From an uncultured Treponema sp. (lineage in GTDB: Bacteria; Spirochaetota; Spirochaetia; Treponematales; Treponemataceae): a stretch of 7,690 nucleotides of DNA. Location of the stretch: the NCBI GenBank assembly GCA_905373565.1, contig CAJPTT010000104.1, positions 1 through 7,690 on the forward strand, given 5' to 3'. The notes beneath the pieces were generated by a model. It worked only from the letters and a program-made list of their open reading frames with translations. It was not told the DNA's origin and did no database searches. This document shows, piece after piece, positions 1-6,816 of this stretch; the first letter of the stretch is position 1, and every line of letters starts with the position of its first letter. Position numbers and translations under genes: made by a program.

Positions 1-395
1 TCATAAAAGATACTGATGAAAAAATTGAAGAAGCCGAAAAACGGCAAGGCGCACAGTATAGCGATGTTTTTTATACTGTCGACGGGAAAAATACCGACGT
101 ACCTCTTACCGACGTACCGGAACTCTTTAAACCGTATTTGACTTCTATTGCCGAGTACCGTGTCAAACTTGAAAAAAATGCAATCGATATCGAATATATC
201 GAAAACGAAATTGCAGTTGCCGGTGAGGAGCGTAAAATAGAAGCGTTGCAAAAAGCTATCGTCGGCTATAAAGACGGTATTACACAGTATGAAAAGCTCA
301 TCGAAACAGCTGAACAGGATATTGCACAGGCAGAAAAAATAAAACTGGAGTTCGCAAAAAGAAATAATGAGTTGAAAGCTCAAGGTTCCGATTGA
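1..395 (+). CDS. 3' end of a coiled-coil protein gene (5' truncated by window)
   Basis: The frame is open from base 3 to the TGA at 393-395, giving 130 visible residues with no start that must be real, so the gene begins before the window. A TTG at 138 lies mid-frame and is an ordinary Leu codon. The first 45 residues are polar and include a short segment around VFYTVDG and DVPLTDVPELF. From about residue 48 to the end the protein is rich in Glu, Lys, Ala, Ile and Gln with heptad-like spacing (IEYIENEI, IEALQKAI, YEKLIETAEQDI), which reads as a long alpha-helical coiled coil. It ends in a polar tail KAQGSD. No catalytic motif is visible and I do not recognise the family. It converges with the minus-strand exported-protein gene, overlapping its last 16 bases. 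The reading frame is secure; the function is unknown. Confidence 0.8.
   Translation, partial: IKDTDEKIEEAEKRQGAQYSDVFYTVDGKNTDVPLTDVPELFKPYLTSIAEYRVKLEKNAIDIEYIENEIAVAGEERKIEALQKAIVGYKDGITQYEKLIETAEQDIAQAEKIKLEFAKRNNELKAQGSD
356..382 (-). terminator. Weak candidate terminator of the hexokinase-thiI operon
   Basis: Read on the minus strand, a short hairpin (stem TGAG/CTCA with a mismatch and one further T-A pair, 368-382) includes the stop codon of the exported-protein gene. It is followed at once by a U-rich run, TTATTTCTTTTT (356-367). The stem is only about four pairs, so this is a weak intrinsic terminator at best. It lies entirely inside the coding end of the opposing plus-strand gene. 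Confidence 0.3.
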
Positions 396-1039
396 AGCCT
401 TGATACCGGATCAACCCACCAAGTCTTTGGGCGGAAAAAACCTTCTGCATAGACCGCGCTGCGCCCCGGTTCGAATAACTGAAACTTTCGGATATTTTTT
501 ATGATATTCCATTTTTTTACCTGCATACCATACGGTTCCAGAAAGTTGAGCGGTTTCATTTTTCCAAAACCGCATCTGGTGTCATACACTGCAGTTGCAA
601 CCTTGATAAATACGCTGTAAGGCGCACTCAGCCACATATCCAGCGGTTTTTGTTCTTGTGTAAAGCATGCTCCTACTTGCAGTTTTTCTATATTTTCTAT
701 CGGCAAGAGCGTTTCGATAGGATCTCCGTAGCTGAAAGTAGTTTGCGCATTTCTCAAAACGTCACCGGATATTTCGAACCGCTTGTTATTCGGCGCAAGA
801 TAGCGGTATATACAGTCGATCAGTTCAAATAAGTTTATATAGAGTTCTACCGACTTGTCGAGCATGAGCGCCATATCCTGATCAGTTACGGTGTATATCG
901 TATTTTCCGGTATCGGCATCTCCGAAAACATTTTTTCAAGAATCGGATATGACTCATCCGCCCCTATTCCGAAAGTATGTAGTGAACATAAGAGAGAAAA
1001 AGTGATCAATAACAGAATTCGTTTATATATTTTATACAT
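380..1039 (-). CDS. Small exported protein of unknown function
   Basis: The product is 219 residues. The N-terminus has a classical export signal: basic KIYKR, then a hydrophobic stretch ILLLITFSLLCSL, then small residues FGIGA before acidic DESY, so cleavage near residues 26-27 is plausible. Cys18 does not sit in a good lipobox because the residues before it are Leu-Leu. The mature part has no transmembrane segment. It carries a distinctive core CGFGKMKPLNFLEPYGM (residues 156-172), another Cys in VGACF (125), and a Trp-containing C-terminus. No enzyme motif is visible, and I cannot name the family with certainty. The ATG at 1039 has a good ribosome site, AAAAGGA, about 4 nt away. It starts 12 bp after the thiI stop and is probably the last gene of that operon. 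Its 3' end overlaps the convergent coiled-coil gene by 16 bp. Confidence 0.85.
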   Translation of the reverse strand: MYKIYKRILLLITFSLLCSLHTFGIGADESYPILEKMFSEMPIPENTIYTVTDQDMALMLDKSVELYINLFELIDCIYRYLAPNNKRFEISGDVLRNAQTTFSYGDPIETLLPIENIEKLQVGACFTQEQKPLDMWLSAPYSVFIKVATAVYDTRCGFGKMKPLNFLEPYGMQVKKWNIIKNIRKFQLFEPGRSAVYAEGFFRPKTWWVDPVSRLQSEP

Positions 1040-1051
1040 AAAGTCCTTTTT

Positions 1052-2227
1052 TTACGGCAACGCCCATTCGATTTTTTTTGTTTCACGCTGCTCAAAGGCT
1101 TCCGTGAGCAGCGGCATTATGTCTATGCGTGCAAAGATGTCCTCTGCATCCTTCTGCCGTGTATGCAATACCGGATGCTTAGGCGAAAACAGTACGCAGC
1201 AATCTTCATACGGTAAGATGGACGTTTGATAGGTTCCGATATCGACTGCATACCGTATAATTTCTTCTTTGTCCATACCGATAAGCGGGCGCAAAATCGG
1301 AAGTTTTGCGCAGCTGCCGGTAATCGTAAGGTTTTCGATTGTTTGGCTTGCCACCTGCGCAAGGCTTTCTCCCGTAACCAAACACTGAGCATTGATTTTC
1401 TCGGCCAGCATCTCGGCCGTGTGCATCATACACATTCGGAGCAGAAGCGTCAAATACGGTTCCGGCACCGTCCGCTTTAGGTGCTGCTGCACCTTGGTAA
1501 ACGGCATGACGGTCATGTATCCGCCGAGTCCGTAACGGGCTAAAATACCGGCTAAGGTTTCTACCTTTTGCTGAGCTTCCGGCGACGTATACGGATGGGA
1601 ATGAAAATACACATAATCGACTTTCATACCGCGGAAGAGCATTTTGTATCCGGCAACGGGAGAGTCGATTCCGCCCGAAAGCAGCAGCAGCGCCCGCCCC
1701 GAACAGCCGCAGGGGAGGCCCCTCCTGCCGATATGTTCGACGCCGTAAATGAACGCTTGCTTTTCGCGCACCTCAATGCTGATAACTGTGTCGGGGTTAT
1801 GCACATCGACGGTTAAAATCCCCGCCGTATGGATGGCGCCTCCTACTTCCCGTGCAATGTCATAGGAAGTAAGGGGGAATTGTTTATCGGCGCGGCGGGC
1901 TTCAATTTTAAAGGTGCGTGCACCTTGCGCCTGCAAGTCCTTGGCTTCGGTAACAGCCGTTTCGGAAATAGCTTCGAGCGTTTTATCCGCCGGTTTTGCC
2001 TGCGCCCAACTCGTAATACCGAAAAGGTGATTTAGAGCCGCTTCTACCCGCAGCTGCAAGGCCTCATCGGTCCGTACATACATCCGCCCGGCGCGTACCT
2101 GTACGTTCGGCGCCGCTCCGTCAAAATAGCTTCTGAAGTTTTGCGCAAGCCGCCGTTCAAAATCCTTTAGGTTCCCTTTTTTAAGATTTATCTCTCCGAT
2201 TTTTGCCAGATAAAAAAGCTCCGCCAT
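1052..2227 (-). CDS. thiI: tRNA 4-thiouridine synthase ThiI, short form without rhodanese domain
   Basis: ThiI adenylates U8 of tRNA and replaces its oxygen with sulfur, making 4-thiouridine; in some bacteria it also supplies sulfur for thiamine thiazole. The 391-residue protein has the N-terminal ferredoxin-like start (IGEINLKKGN, residues 10-20), a THUMP region (about 60-165), and a PP-loop ATP-pyrophosphatase domain with signature SGGIDSP (184-190). Conserved GESLAQVASQT (286-296) and EDCC (341-344) follow; the latter matches the position of the catalytic Cys344 of E. coli ThiI. It stops near 390, so the C-terminal rhodanese domain of the E. coli enzyme (482 residues) is absent, as in Bacillus ThiI (about 400). 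Sulfur must then come directly from a cysteine desulfurase or another carrier, not seen here. The ATG sits 29 bp below the hexokinase stop. No thiamine-pathway gene is in the window, so a tRNA role is more likely. Confidence 0.96.
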   Translation of the reverse strand: MAELFYLAKIGEINLKKGNLKDFERRLAQNFRSYFDGAAPNVQVRAGRMYVRTDEALQLRVEAALNHLFGITSWAQAKPADKTLEAISETAVTEAKDLQAQGARTFKIEARRADKQFPLTSYDIAREVGGAIHTAGILTVDVHNPDTVISIEVREKQAFIYGVEHIGRRGLPCGCSGRALLLLSGGIDSPVAGYKMLFRGMKVDYVYFHSHPYTSPEAQQKVETLAGILARYGLGGYMTVMPFTKVQQHLKRTVPEPYLTLLLRMCMMHTAEMLAEKINAQCLVTGESLAQVASQTIENLTITGSCAKLPILRPLIGMDKEEIIRYAVDIGTYQTSILPYEDCCVLFSPKHPVLHTRQKDAEDIFARIDIMPLLTEAFEQRETKKIEWALP

Positions 2228-2242
2228 GTGAGTCTCGTTAAA

Positions 2243-2254
2243 CCTCCGTTACAT
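2243..2254 (-). promoter_or_regulatory. Distant Shine-Dalgarno of thiI with adjacent ATG-TAA start-stop
   Basis: In the hexokinase-thiI gap a strong GGAGG (2243-2247) lies 15 nt upstream of the thiI ATG, farther than the usual 5-9 nt. A weaker GAGA (2233-2236) is 5 nt from the ATG. Just upstream of GGAGG is a minimal ATG-TAA start-stop (2249-2254), two bases after the hexokinase stop. No in-frame ATG, GTG or TTG lies between GGAGG and the chosen ATG, and the N-terminus aligns with ThiI, so the start stands. Whether the spacing lowers translation is unknown. Confidence 0.4.
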
Positions 2255-2256
2255 TG

Positions 2257-3597
2257 TTAAATCGTGCCCGCGATGGCGGTGCCGAACGTAATTGCGTTAT
2301 CAATGGACACCACATCAAAATAAATGCCGCGGTTTTGTGTCAGCGCCGTATAGAGGTGCGCGATAACGGCATCATGCAAGCGGTACGTTTTTAAAAACGT
2401 TGTACCCTCTGAAAGGATACAAACCGGCAGCGCAGGATTTTTCCCCTTGCCTGTTTTAATGACAGCCGCCGCGATATTCCCCGCAGCAAGCCGTGCCGTG
2501 CGCATAATTAACACATCCAATATCCGGCAGAGAACCTCGCGGTCTTCTTCCGTGCCGCCGGCTAACAGCTGTCCGAGCGGGGTTTGATCGGAATACGGCG
2601 CTTGCAAAAAGCGGTTTACATCGATGAGCGGAAGGTCGGCAATGGTAGCAAACGCTTTTTTAACGCCGGCGGAAAAAAGATTGTCCGCAGCGGCGGCCCG
2701 TATCATCACCGAAGCAACCGATCCGAGGTAGGCGCCGGAGCACATTTTTTCAAACCAAAACATCTGCGGCTGGTCGGTCTTTTTTGCGAACGCTTCGTCA
2801 AAATCGCTGCGTGGCTGCTTGTTCGACTTCCCTGACTCGCAGACGACAATCTGCGCGGGCAAGGCTACGGTACCGGCGCTGTTCGACGCAATTTTCGGAA
2901 TGTTCTGATATTCGATATACGCGGCGTTCATTCCGGTTCCGAGGATAAAGCCTACATACGAATCGTATTTTTTTCCGCCGACAGCAGTCGATGCCCCCGC
3001 GAGGAGCGCCGCAACCGTATCGTTTAACAGCACAATGCGTTTCAGCTTATTCCAGCCCCGCTGCATCAGCGCCGCCTCCAGATTTTGACCGACTAATGAA
3101 CCGATTACCTCGGGTGCTTTGATTTCCTGAGAAAATTGCAGCACTTCGCCGTCGCCTTCCGGAGTAATTTTCATCGCATACGAAAAGCAAAACGCGATAG
3201 AATCCGCAGCGTTTTTCAAATGATCTAAATAGGAGGCGATGGTGGCAAAAAACTCCGCTTTGGAATATTCACGATCGGTTGCCGGCATCGGCTTCCGTTC
3301 AAGCTGACTGATAGACGGGATGCTGTTTTCGTCAAAGGTAACTAAGCATGAGCGGAAATTGGTTCCGCCCGCATCGATAACGATAACCGAAGTATTTTTG
3401 GGCGGCTGCTGAGGCGGCATAAACCACGTAGGAATCATATCCAGAGCCGGCCCCGTACCGACGGGAATACTCGGATCCCGTTTCAGCCCTTCTTCCATAT
3501 CATATAGCAGTGTATCGATAACCGTATTGACCGTGGGGCCTTCCGCATCGAAATTATGCCGTCCGAAAAACGCAGCGACTGAATGCCGAATGTCCAT
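2257..3597 (-). CDS. Hexokinase (hexokinase family, ASKHA fold)
   Basis: The product phosphorylates glucose, and perhaps other hexoses, with ATP in the cytoplasm at the entry to glycolysis. It is 446 residues, the usual size of a single hexokinase unit. Motifs run in family order: phosphate-1 loop IDAGGTNFR (74-82), sugar-binding segment FSYA...SQEIKAPEVIG (138-166), catalytic LNDTVA with Asp193 (191-196), phosphate-2 loop GFILGTGMN (216-224), CESG with Glu254 (253-256), EKMCSGAYLG with Glu283 (283-292), and a C-terminal SEGTTF (396-401). This is the eukaryote-like hexokinase family, not ROK or Glk glucokinase. At 155-157, where family members usually read W-T-K, it reads F-S-Q, and the usual SFP or SYP reads SYA. 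The ATG at 3597 has a strong GGGAGG 7 nt upstream. It heads the probable hexokinase-thiI-exported protein operon. Sugar specificity cannot be told from sequence alone. Confidence 0.93.
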   Translation of the reverse strand: MDIRHSVAAFFGRHNFDAEGPTVNTVIDTLLYDMEEGLKRDPSIPVGTGPALDMIPTWFMPPQQPPKNTSVIVIDAGGTNFRSCLVTFDENSIPSISQLERKPMPATDREYSKAEFFATIASYLDHLKNAADSIAFCFSYAMKITPEGDGEVLQFSQEIKAPEVIGSLVGQNLEAALMQRGWNKLKRIVLLNDTVAALLAGASTAVGGKKYDSYVGFILGTGMNAAYIEYQNIPKIASNSAGTVALPAQIVVCESGKSNKQPRSDFDEAFAKKTDQPQMFWFEKMCSGAYLGSVASVMIRAAAADNLFSAGVKKAFATIADLPLIDVNRFLQAPYSDQTPLGQLLAGGTEEDREVLCRILDVLIMRTARLAAGNIAAAVIKTGKGKNPALPVCILSEGTTFLKTYRLHDAVIAHLYTALTQNRGIYFDVVSIDNAITFGTAIAGTI

Positions 3598-3642
3598 TGT
3601 AATGCCTCCCTATAAATTCATTCATCCGTATGTGATGCAAAG

Positions 3643-3677
3643 ACATATCTCAAAACGAATCGAGTTTTGAAATATGT
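3643..3677. repeat. Near-perfect 14-bp inverted repeat between asnA and hexokinase (possible terminator)
   Basis: Arms 3643-3656 (ACATATCTCAAAAC) and 3664-3677 (GTTTTGAAATATGT) pair over 14 bp with one mismatch around a 7-nt loop (GAATCGA). On the minus strand the mismatch becomes a G-U pair, so the hairpin is fully paired in the sense RNA of asnA and hexokinase. It begins 10 nt past the asnA stop, as a terminator would. The following bases are only CTTTGC, so the U-tract is poor. It could terminate or stabilise asnA mRNA, or act on hexokinase. It could also be a copy of a dispersed intergenic palindrome. Confidence 0.55.
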
Positions 3678-3687
3678 TCTATAATAT

Positions 3688-4725
3688 CTATAATAACGAA
3701 ATACTTCGTCCCGCACACTGTGCCCGCATATCGTCGGGCCATACCGAAACCTGCGTTTCACCGATATGCGCTTTCCGCAAAAAGAACATACAGAGCCGTG
3801 ACTGCCCGATTCCCCCGCCGATGGTTTGGGGCAGCTCTCCGTTCAGCAGCTTGGTATGAAAAAACAGCGATGCCCGTTCCATGCAGTTGCGGGCGGCAAG
3901 CTGTTCCCTCATCGTTTGAGGACTTACCCTGATTCCCATCGACGAAAGTTCAAGCACATCCTTCAATACGGGATTCCATACCAGTAAGTCACCGTTTAAT
4001 CCGTGCCGTCCGCTGCCGGTTGCAGTAATCCAGTCATCATAGTCGGGCGCCCGACCGTCATGCGGGACTCCGTTCGCAAGCGGTGCGCCGATACCGATTA
4101 AGAAGACAGCACCGTATTGTTGAGCGCACTTCCGTTCCCGTTCCTTTCCGGAAAGATTCGGATACTGTGCATAGAGATCTTCCGCATGGACAAAGGTGAT
4201 ATGCTTCGGCAGAATCGACTCGATTGCCGAATAGTTATCATAGATAAAAAACTCGGTACACTTTAAGCAATCGTATATTTTTTCTACGGTTGCCTTCAGA
4301 AAATCGAGCGTTCGGTCGGACTCCTCCATCGCGAGCTCCCAATCCCACTGATCGACATACAGCGAATGAATATTATCAAGCTCCTCATCAGCTCGGATTG
4401 CATTCATATCCGTATAAATACCGAAGCCGGACTGTAATCCCATTTCCGCTATTTTGACTCGCTTCCACTTTGCAAGCGAGTGTACAATCTCAAGCTCCTG
4501 CTCGTTCATATCCTTTACCGGAAAATGCACTGCCCGTTCCGTACCGTTCAAATCATCGTTCAAGCCCTTTCCTCTGGGAACAAAGAGCGGCGCCGTAACG
4601 CGGGTTAAGTTCAAACGGGTCGATAAAGTGAGCTGAAAAAAGTTTTTGATCCGGACGATAGCCTGTTCCGTTTCTTTACCGGTCAAAACCGGCCGGTAGT
4701 GTTCGGGGATATAAAGATGCGGCAT
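3688..4725 (-). CDS. asnA: Aspartate-ammonia ligase (asparagine synthetase A)
   Basis: AsnA makes asparagine from aspartate, ammonia and ATP through a beta-aspartyl-AMP intermediate. Its fold resembles class II aminoacyl-tRNA synthetases (Asp/Asn type). The protein has 345 residues against about 330 in E. coli. The family's signature blocks are all present in order: MNAIRADEELDN (108-118), YVDQWDWE (123-130), GAPLANGVPHDGRAPDYDDW (213-232), LNGDLLVWNPVL (243-254), ELSSMGIRV (259-267), and the near-C-terminal block LPQTIGGGIGQSRLCMFFLR (298-317). The enzyme should be active and, unlike AsnB, does not use glutamine. The ATG at 4725 has AAGGA about 6 nt upstream. It is transcribed divergently from the AAA ATPase gene. 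A hairpin and 90 bp separate it from hexokinase, so it may be its own transcription unit or the first gene of a larger one. Confidence 0.97.
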   Translation of the reverse strand: MPHLYIPEHYRPVLTGKETEQAIVRIKNFFQLTLSTRLNLTRVTAPLFVPRGKGLNDDLNGTERAVHFPVKDMNEQELEIVHSLAKWKRVKIAEMGLQSGFGIYTDMNAIRADEELDNIHSLYVDQWDWELAMEESDRTLDFLKATVEKIYDCLKCTEFFIYDNYSAIESILPKHITFVHAEDLYAQYPNLSGKERERKCAQQYGAVFLIGIGAPLANGVPHDGRAPDYDDWITATGSGRHGLNGDLLVWNPVLKDVLELSSMGIRVSPQTMREQLAARNCMERASLFFHTKLLNGELPQTIGGGIGQSRLCMFFLRKAHIGETQVSVWPDDMRAQCAGRSISLL

Positions 4726-4760
4726 AGACTTTCCTTAATGATTTTCACATGAGATACGCC

Positions 4761-4789
4761 AATCTATCTTTTTTTTAGGGAAAAAACAA
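4761..4789 (-). promoter_or_regulatory. Candidate promoter of asnA
   Basis: On the minus strand, TTGTTT (4784-4789) and TAGATT (4761-4766) are separated by exactly 17 nt, giving a predicted leader of about 28 nt before the asnA ATG. The -35 matches consensus at 3 of 6 and the -10 at 4 of 6. The spacer contains an A8 tract. AT-rich DNA yields such matches by chance, so this is a candidate only. I see no riboswitch or T-box-sized leader. Confidence 0.35.
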
Positions 4790-4823
4790 GGGTGCGATTG
4801 CCTGCTTTCTGTGTGAAATTTCG

Positions 4824-4866
4824 TATAGTTTATTGTATTTTTATCTATTTTTGTATATGGTATTAT
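4824..4866 (+). promoter_or_regulatory. AT-rich promoter region of the AAA ATPase gene
   Basis: Three overlapping possibilities are visible. TATAGT (4824-4829) has TTGCCT (4798-4803) upstream, but at a long 20-nt spacing. TTGTAT (4833-4838) and TATGGT (4856-4861) have 17-nt spacing. TATTAT (4861-4866) is preceded by TG at the extended -10 position (4858-4859), but would start transcription almost on the ribosome site. The true promoter is probably here; which one is used cannot be told. Confidence 0.3.
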
Positions 4867-4884
4867 CAAAGAGAGGGACGGGGA

Positions 4885-6642
4885 ATGTCTTCCGGAAAAA
4901 AACTGATTAAATACAATAGCGAGCTTATCCACGATTTACCGCCGTGGGCGCAGGAGCTTGCAACCAAATACTGTACCGAAACAGTCAATCTTTATTTTGT
5001 GCACGGCAATATCCGTGATTTTTTACCGCACAATCGACGGGCAAGCACCCATTTTGTTTTTGTAAAGATATGGGACTATATCTCGGAAGTTATTTTCGGC
5101 AATAAAGATATTATCGTGTTTTACGATAAATCGAGCGGCGTGTCTTTTTGTATGCAAGAGATGGAACAAGCCTATATTGCGACGATGCACAGCCGATATC
5201 CGGAAGTTCCCATCGAAGATTTTTATTCCCGCGATCCTGTTAAAGCTTTTGCATACCTTGAACGCTATTTTACGCTCAATATGGGTAGCGGTCTTAGAAT
5301 GGTACTTATTATCGATTATGCGGAAACGGTTATTCCTGCGGAAGAGATTGGAAACCTCGATGCAGTCGACCGCTATTGTCTGGTTACGTTGAACCGCTGG
5401 TCGCACGACCCTCAATTTACCAACGAAGATATTTCGGTTGTCATGTTGACTGAAAACCTTGCCGATGTGAACTCTCGGCTTGTTGCCTCTCCGTCAACGG
5501 TGAAAGTTGCCATCCCGCTTCCGTCGGAAACAATCCGTATCCATTTTTTAACGTATTTGCAGGATAAGGGAGAATTGTTATTGGAGCGGCTTCTGAATGC
5601 CGAACGGGTGGGAAAGTTGACATCGGGTTTAAATTTACTAAATCTTAATCAGCTGGCAAAAGAGTCGTATAACGAAGACGTACCGATTACATTTGAATAT
5701 CTCCGTAAAAAAAAGCAGGAGATTATCGAAAATGAAGCGGGCGGTCTGCTGGAATTTTTGGAAACGGAACACGACTTGTCTTTTATTGCGGGACATGAAT
5801 TTGTCAAAAAACGTTTTAAGTCTATGGCAAAAGCGCTCAAACAGGGGCGAACCGATGTACTCCCGATGGGGTATTTAATTTCGGGACCGATCGGTACGGG
5901 TAAGTCCTTCCTCGTTTCGGCATTTGCCGGAGAGATCGGTATCCCGATGGTGAGGCTTAAAAACTTTCATACGCAATGGCAGGGAACAACCGAATCGAAT
6001 TTGGAAAAAGTGCTGAACATCCTGCGGGCGATGTCTCCCGTTGCCGTGATGATCGACGAAGCCGATGCCGTGTTAGGGAATCGTAAAATGCAGGACGGCG
6101 CAGGGTCTTCGCGTGTGTTTGCGCAAATTGCAAATTTTATGGGAAATACCGATTACCGCGGTAAAATTATTTGGTTTTTAATTACCAGTCGTCCGGACTT
6201 ATTGCCGATAGACTTAAAACGACAGGGAAGGGCGGAGGAGCACTTGGCTCTTTTTTATCCCGAAACGCTGGCGGAAAAAGTTGAGATTTTTGAAACGCTG
6301 CAACGAAAGTTAAAGATTAAAACGAAAGACATTTCTTTTGCCAATATCATCAATAAAAAACTGAAATTTCCTATATCCGGAGCGGACATCGAGGCTATTT
6401 TGGTTCGGTCAAAAATGAACGCAAGTGCGGACAACCGCATGATGTTAACAACGGAAGACATCGAACAGACAATCGACGATTTTATTCCACCTTCCTATCC
6501 GTATGATATTGAATTACAGAATTTAGTCGCCGTGCTCGAATGTACCAGTAAAGAGATGCTGCCTAAACAGTATCAGAAAATTCAGCGCTCGGAACTGCTC
6601 GCAGAGATACAAGAATTAAAACAGCTGCTTGGAGAAAAATAA
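4885..6642 (+). CDS. AAA-family ATPase with degenerate N-terminal half and active C-terminal module
   Basis: The 585-residue protein ends in a complete AAA module: Walker A GPIGTGKS (334-341), a pore-loop-like stretch NFHTQWQGTTESN (360-372), Walker B VAVMIDEADA (386-395), sensor-1 region LITSRPD (432-438), an arginine-finger-like RQGRA (446-450), and sensor-2 ISGADIEAIL (497-506). The C-terminus is helical (ELLAEIQELKQLL). Residues 30-290 look like an eroded first AAA unit: LIIDYAE (141-147) resembles Walker B and VVMLTEN (185-191) resembles sensor 1, but no Walker A is present. This two-part design recalls cyanobacterial and plastid Ycf46-type ATPases. Substrate and partners are unknown. 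The start chosen is the ATG at 4885, preceded by purine-rich GAGAGGGACGGGGA. The frame extends to a GTG at 4792, but the added 31 residues cover the promoter region and have no ribosome site. It is probably monocistronic. Confidence 0.9.
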   Translation: MSSGKKLIKYNSELIHDLPPWAQELATKYCTETVNLYFVHGNIRDFLPHNRRASTHFVFVKIWDYISEVIFGNKDIIVFYDKSSGVSFCMQEMEQAYIATMHSRYPEVPIEDFYSRDPVKAFAYLERYFTLNMGSGLRMVLIIDYAETVIPAEEIGNLDAVDRYCLVTLNRWSHDPQFTNEDISVVMLTENLADVNSRLVASPSTVKVAIPLPSETIRIHFLTYLQDKGELLLERLLNAERVGKLTSGLNLLNLNQLAKESYNEDVPITFEYLRKKKQEIIENEAGGLLEFLETEHDLSFIAGHEFVKKRFKSMAKALKQGRTDVLPMGYLISGPIGTGKSFLVSAFAGEIGIPMVRLKNFHTQWQGTTESNLEKVLNILRAMSPVAVMIDEADAVLGNRKMQDGAGSSRVFAQIANFMGNTDYRGKIIWFLITSRPDLLPIDLKRQGRAEEHLALFYPETLAEKVEIFETLQRKLKIKTKDISFANIINKKLKFPISGADIEAILVRSKMNASADNRMMLTTEDIEQTIDDFIPPSYPYDIELQNLVAVLECTSKEMLPKQYQKIQRSELLAEIQELKQLLGEK

Positions 6643-6672
6643 GCCGCTTTGTTCTATTTCACATGGAAAATA

Positions 6673-6729
6673 GGGCATCTCTACAGACTCGGTTAGATTT
6701 GCTTTGCATCCTTAGGAATAGAGATGCCC
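6673..6729. repeat. Perfect 11-bp inverted repeat with 35-nt interior in the convergent gap
   Basis: GGGCATCTCTA (6673-6683) and TAGAGATGCCC (6719-6729) are exact reverse complements around a 35-nt interior. They lie 30 bases past the AAA ATPase stop and 87 bases past the end of the opposing gene. No T-run follows on the plus strand, and only TATTTTCC on the minus strand, so it is not a textbook terminator, although it could act as one in both directions. No flanking target duplication is visible. A dispersed repeat is the other possibility. Confidence 0.6.
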
Positions 6730-6816
6730 GGAGCGGTTTAAACTGAATTGGGATTACGCGGCCGTTTCCGGCTTTATGCTCAATTATTTAAAAATGTCCA
6801 ATTATTTCTCGGTTTT

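Noticed and set aside
138..140. TTG start for the first gene
   Set aside because: The frame is open all the way to the left edge of the window and there is no ribosome site before the TTG, so it is an internal Leu codon.
2228..2256. TPP riboswitch or other leader control of thiI
   Set aside because: The gap is only 29 bp, far too short for a thiamine riboswitch, and the gene is inside an operon.
4792..4884. Longer AAA ATPase starting at the GTG at 4792
   Set aside because: The extra 31 residues are unlike the rest (Cys, Tyr, Phe and Ile rich), cover the AT-rich promoter region, and lack a ribosome site, whereas the ATG at 4885 has a purine-rich site.
5023..5415. Minus-strand 130-codon open frame inside the AAA gene
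   Set aside because: Antisense to a well-supported coding region, without a recognisable product or convincing ribosome site; a shadow frame.
6761..6772. GCCG/CGGC hairpin as terminator of the AAA gene
   Set aside because: It has only four base pairs followed by TTTATG, which is too weak, and it lies about 120 nt past the stop.
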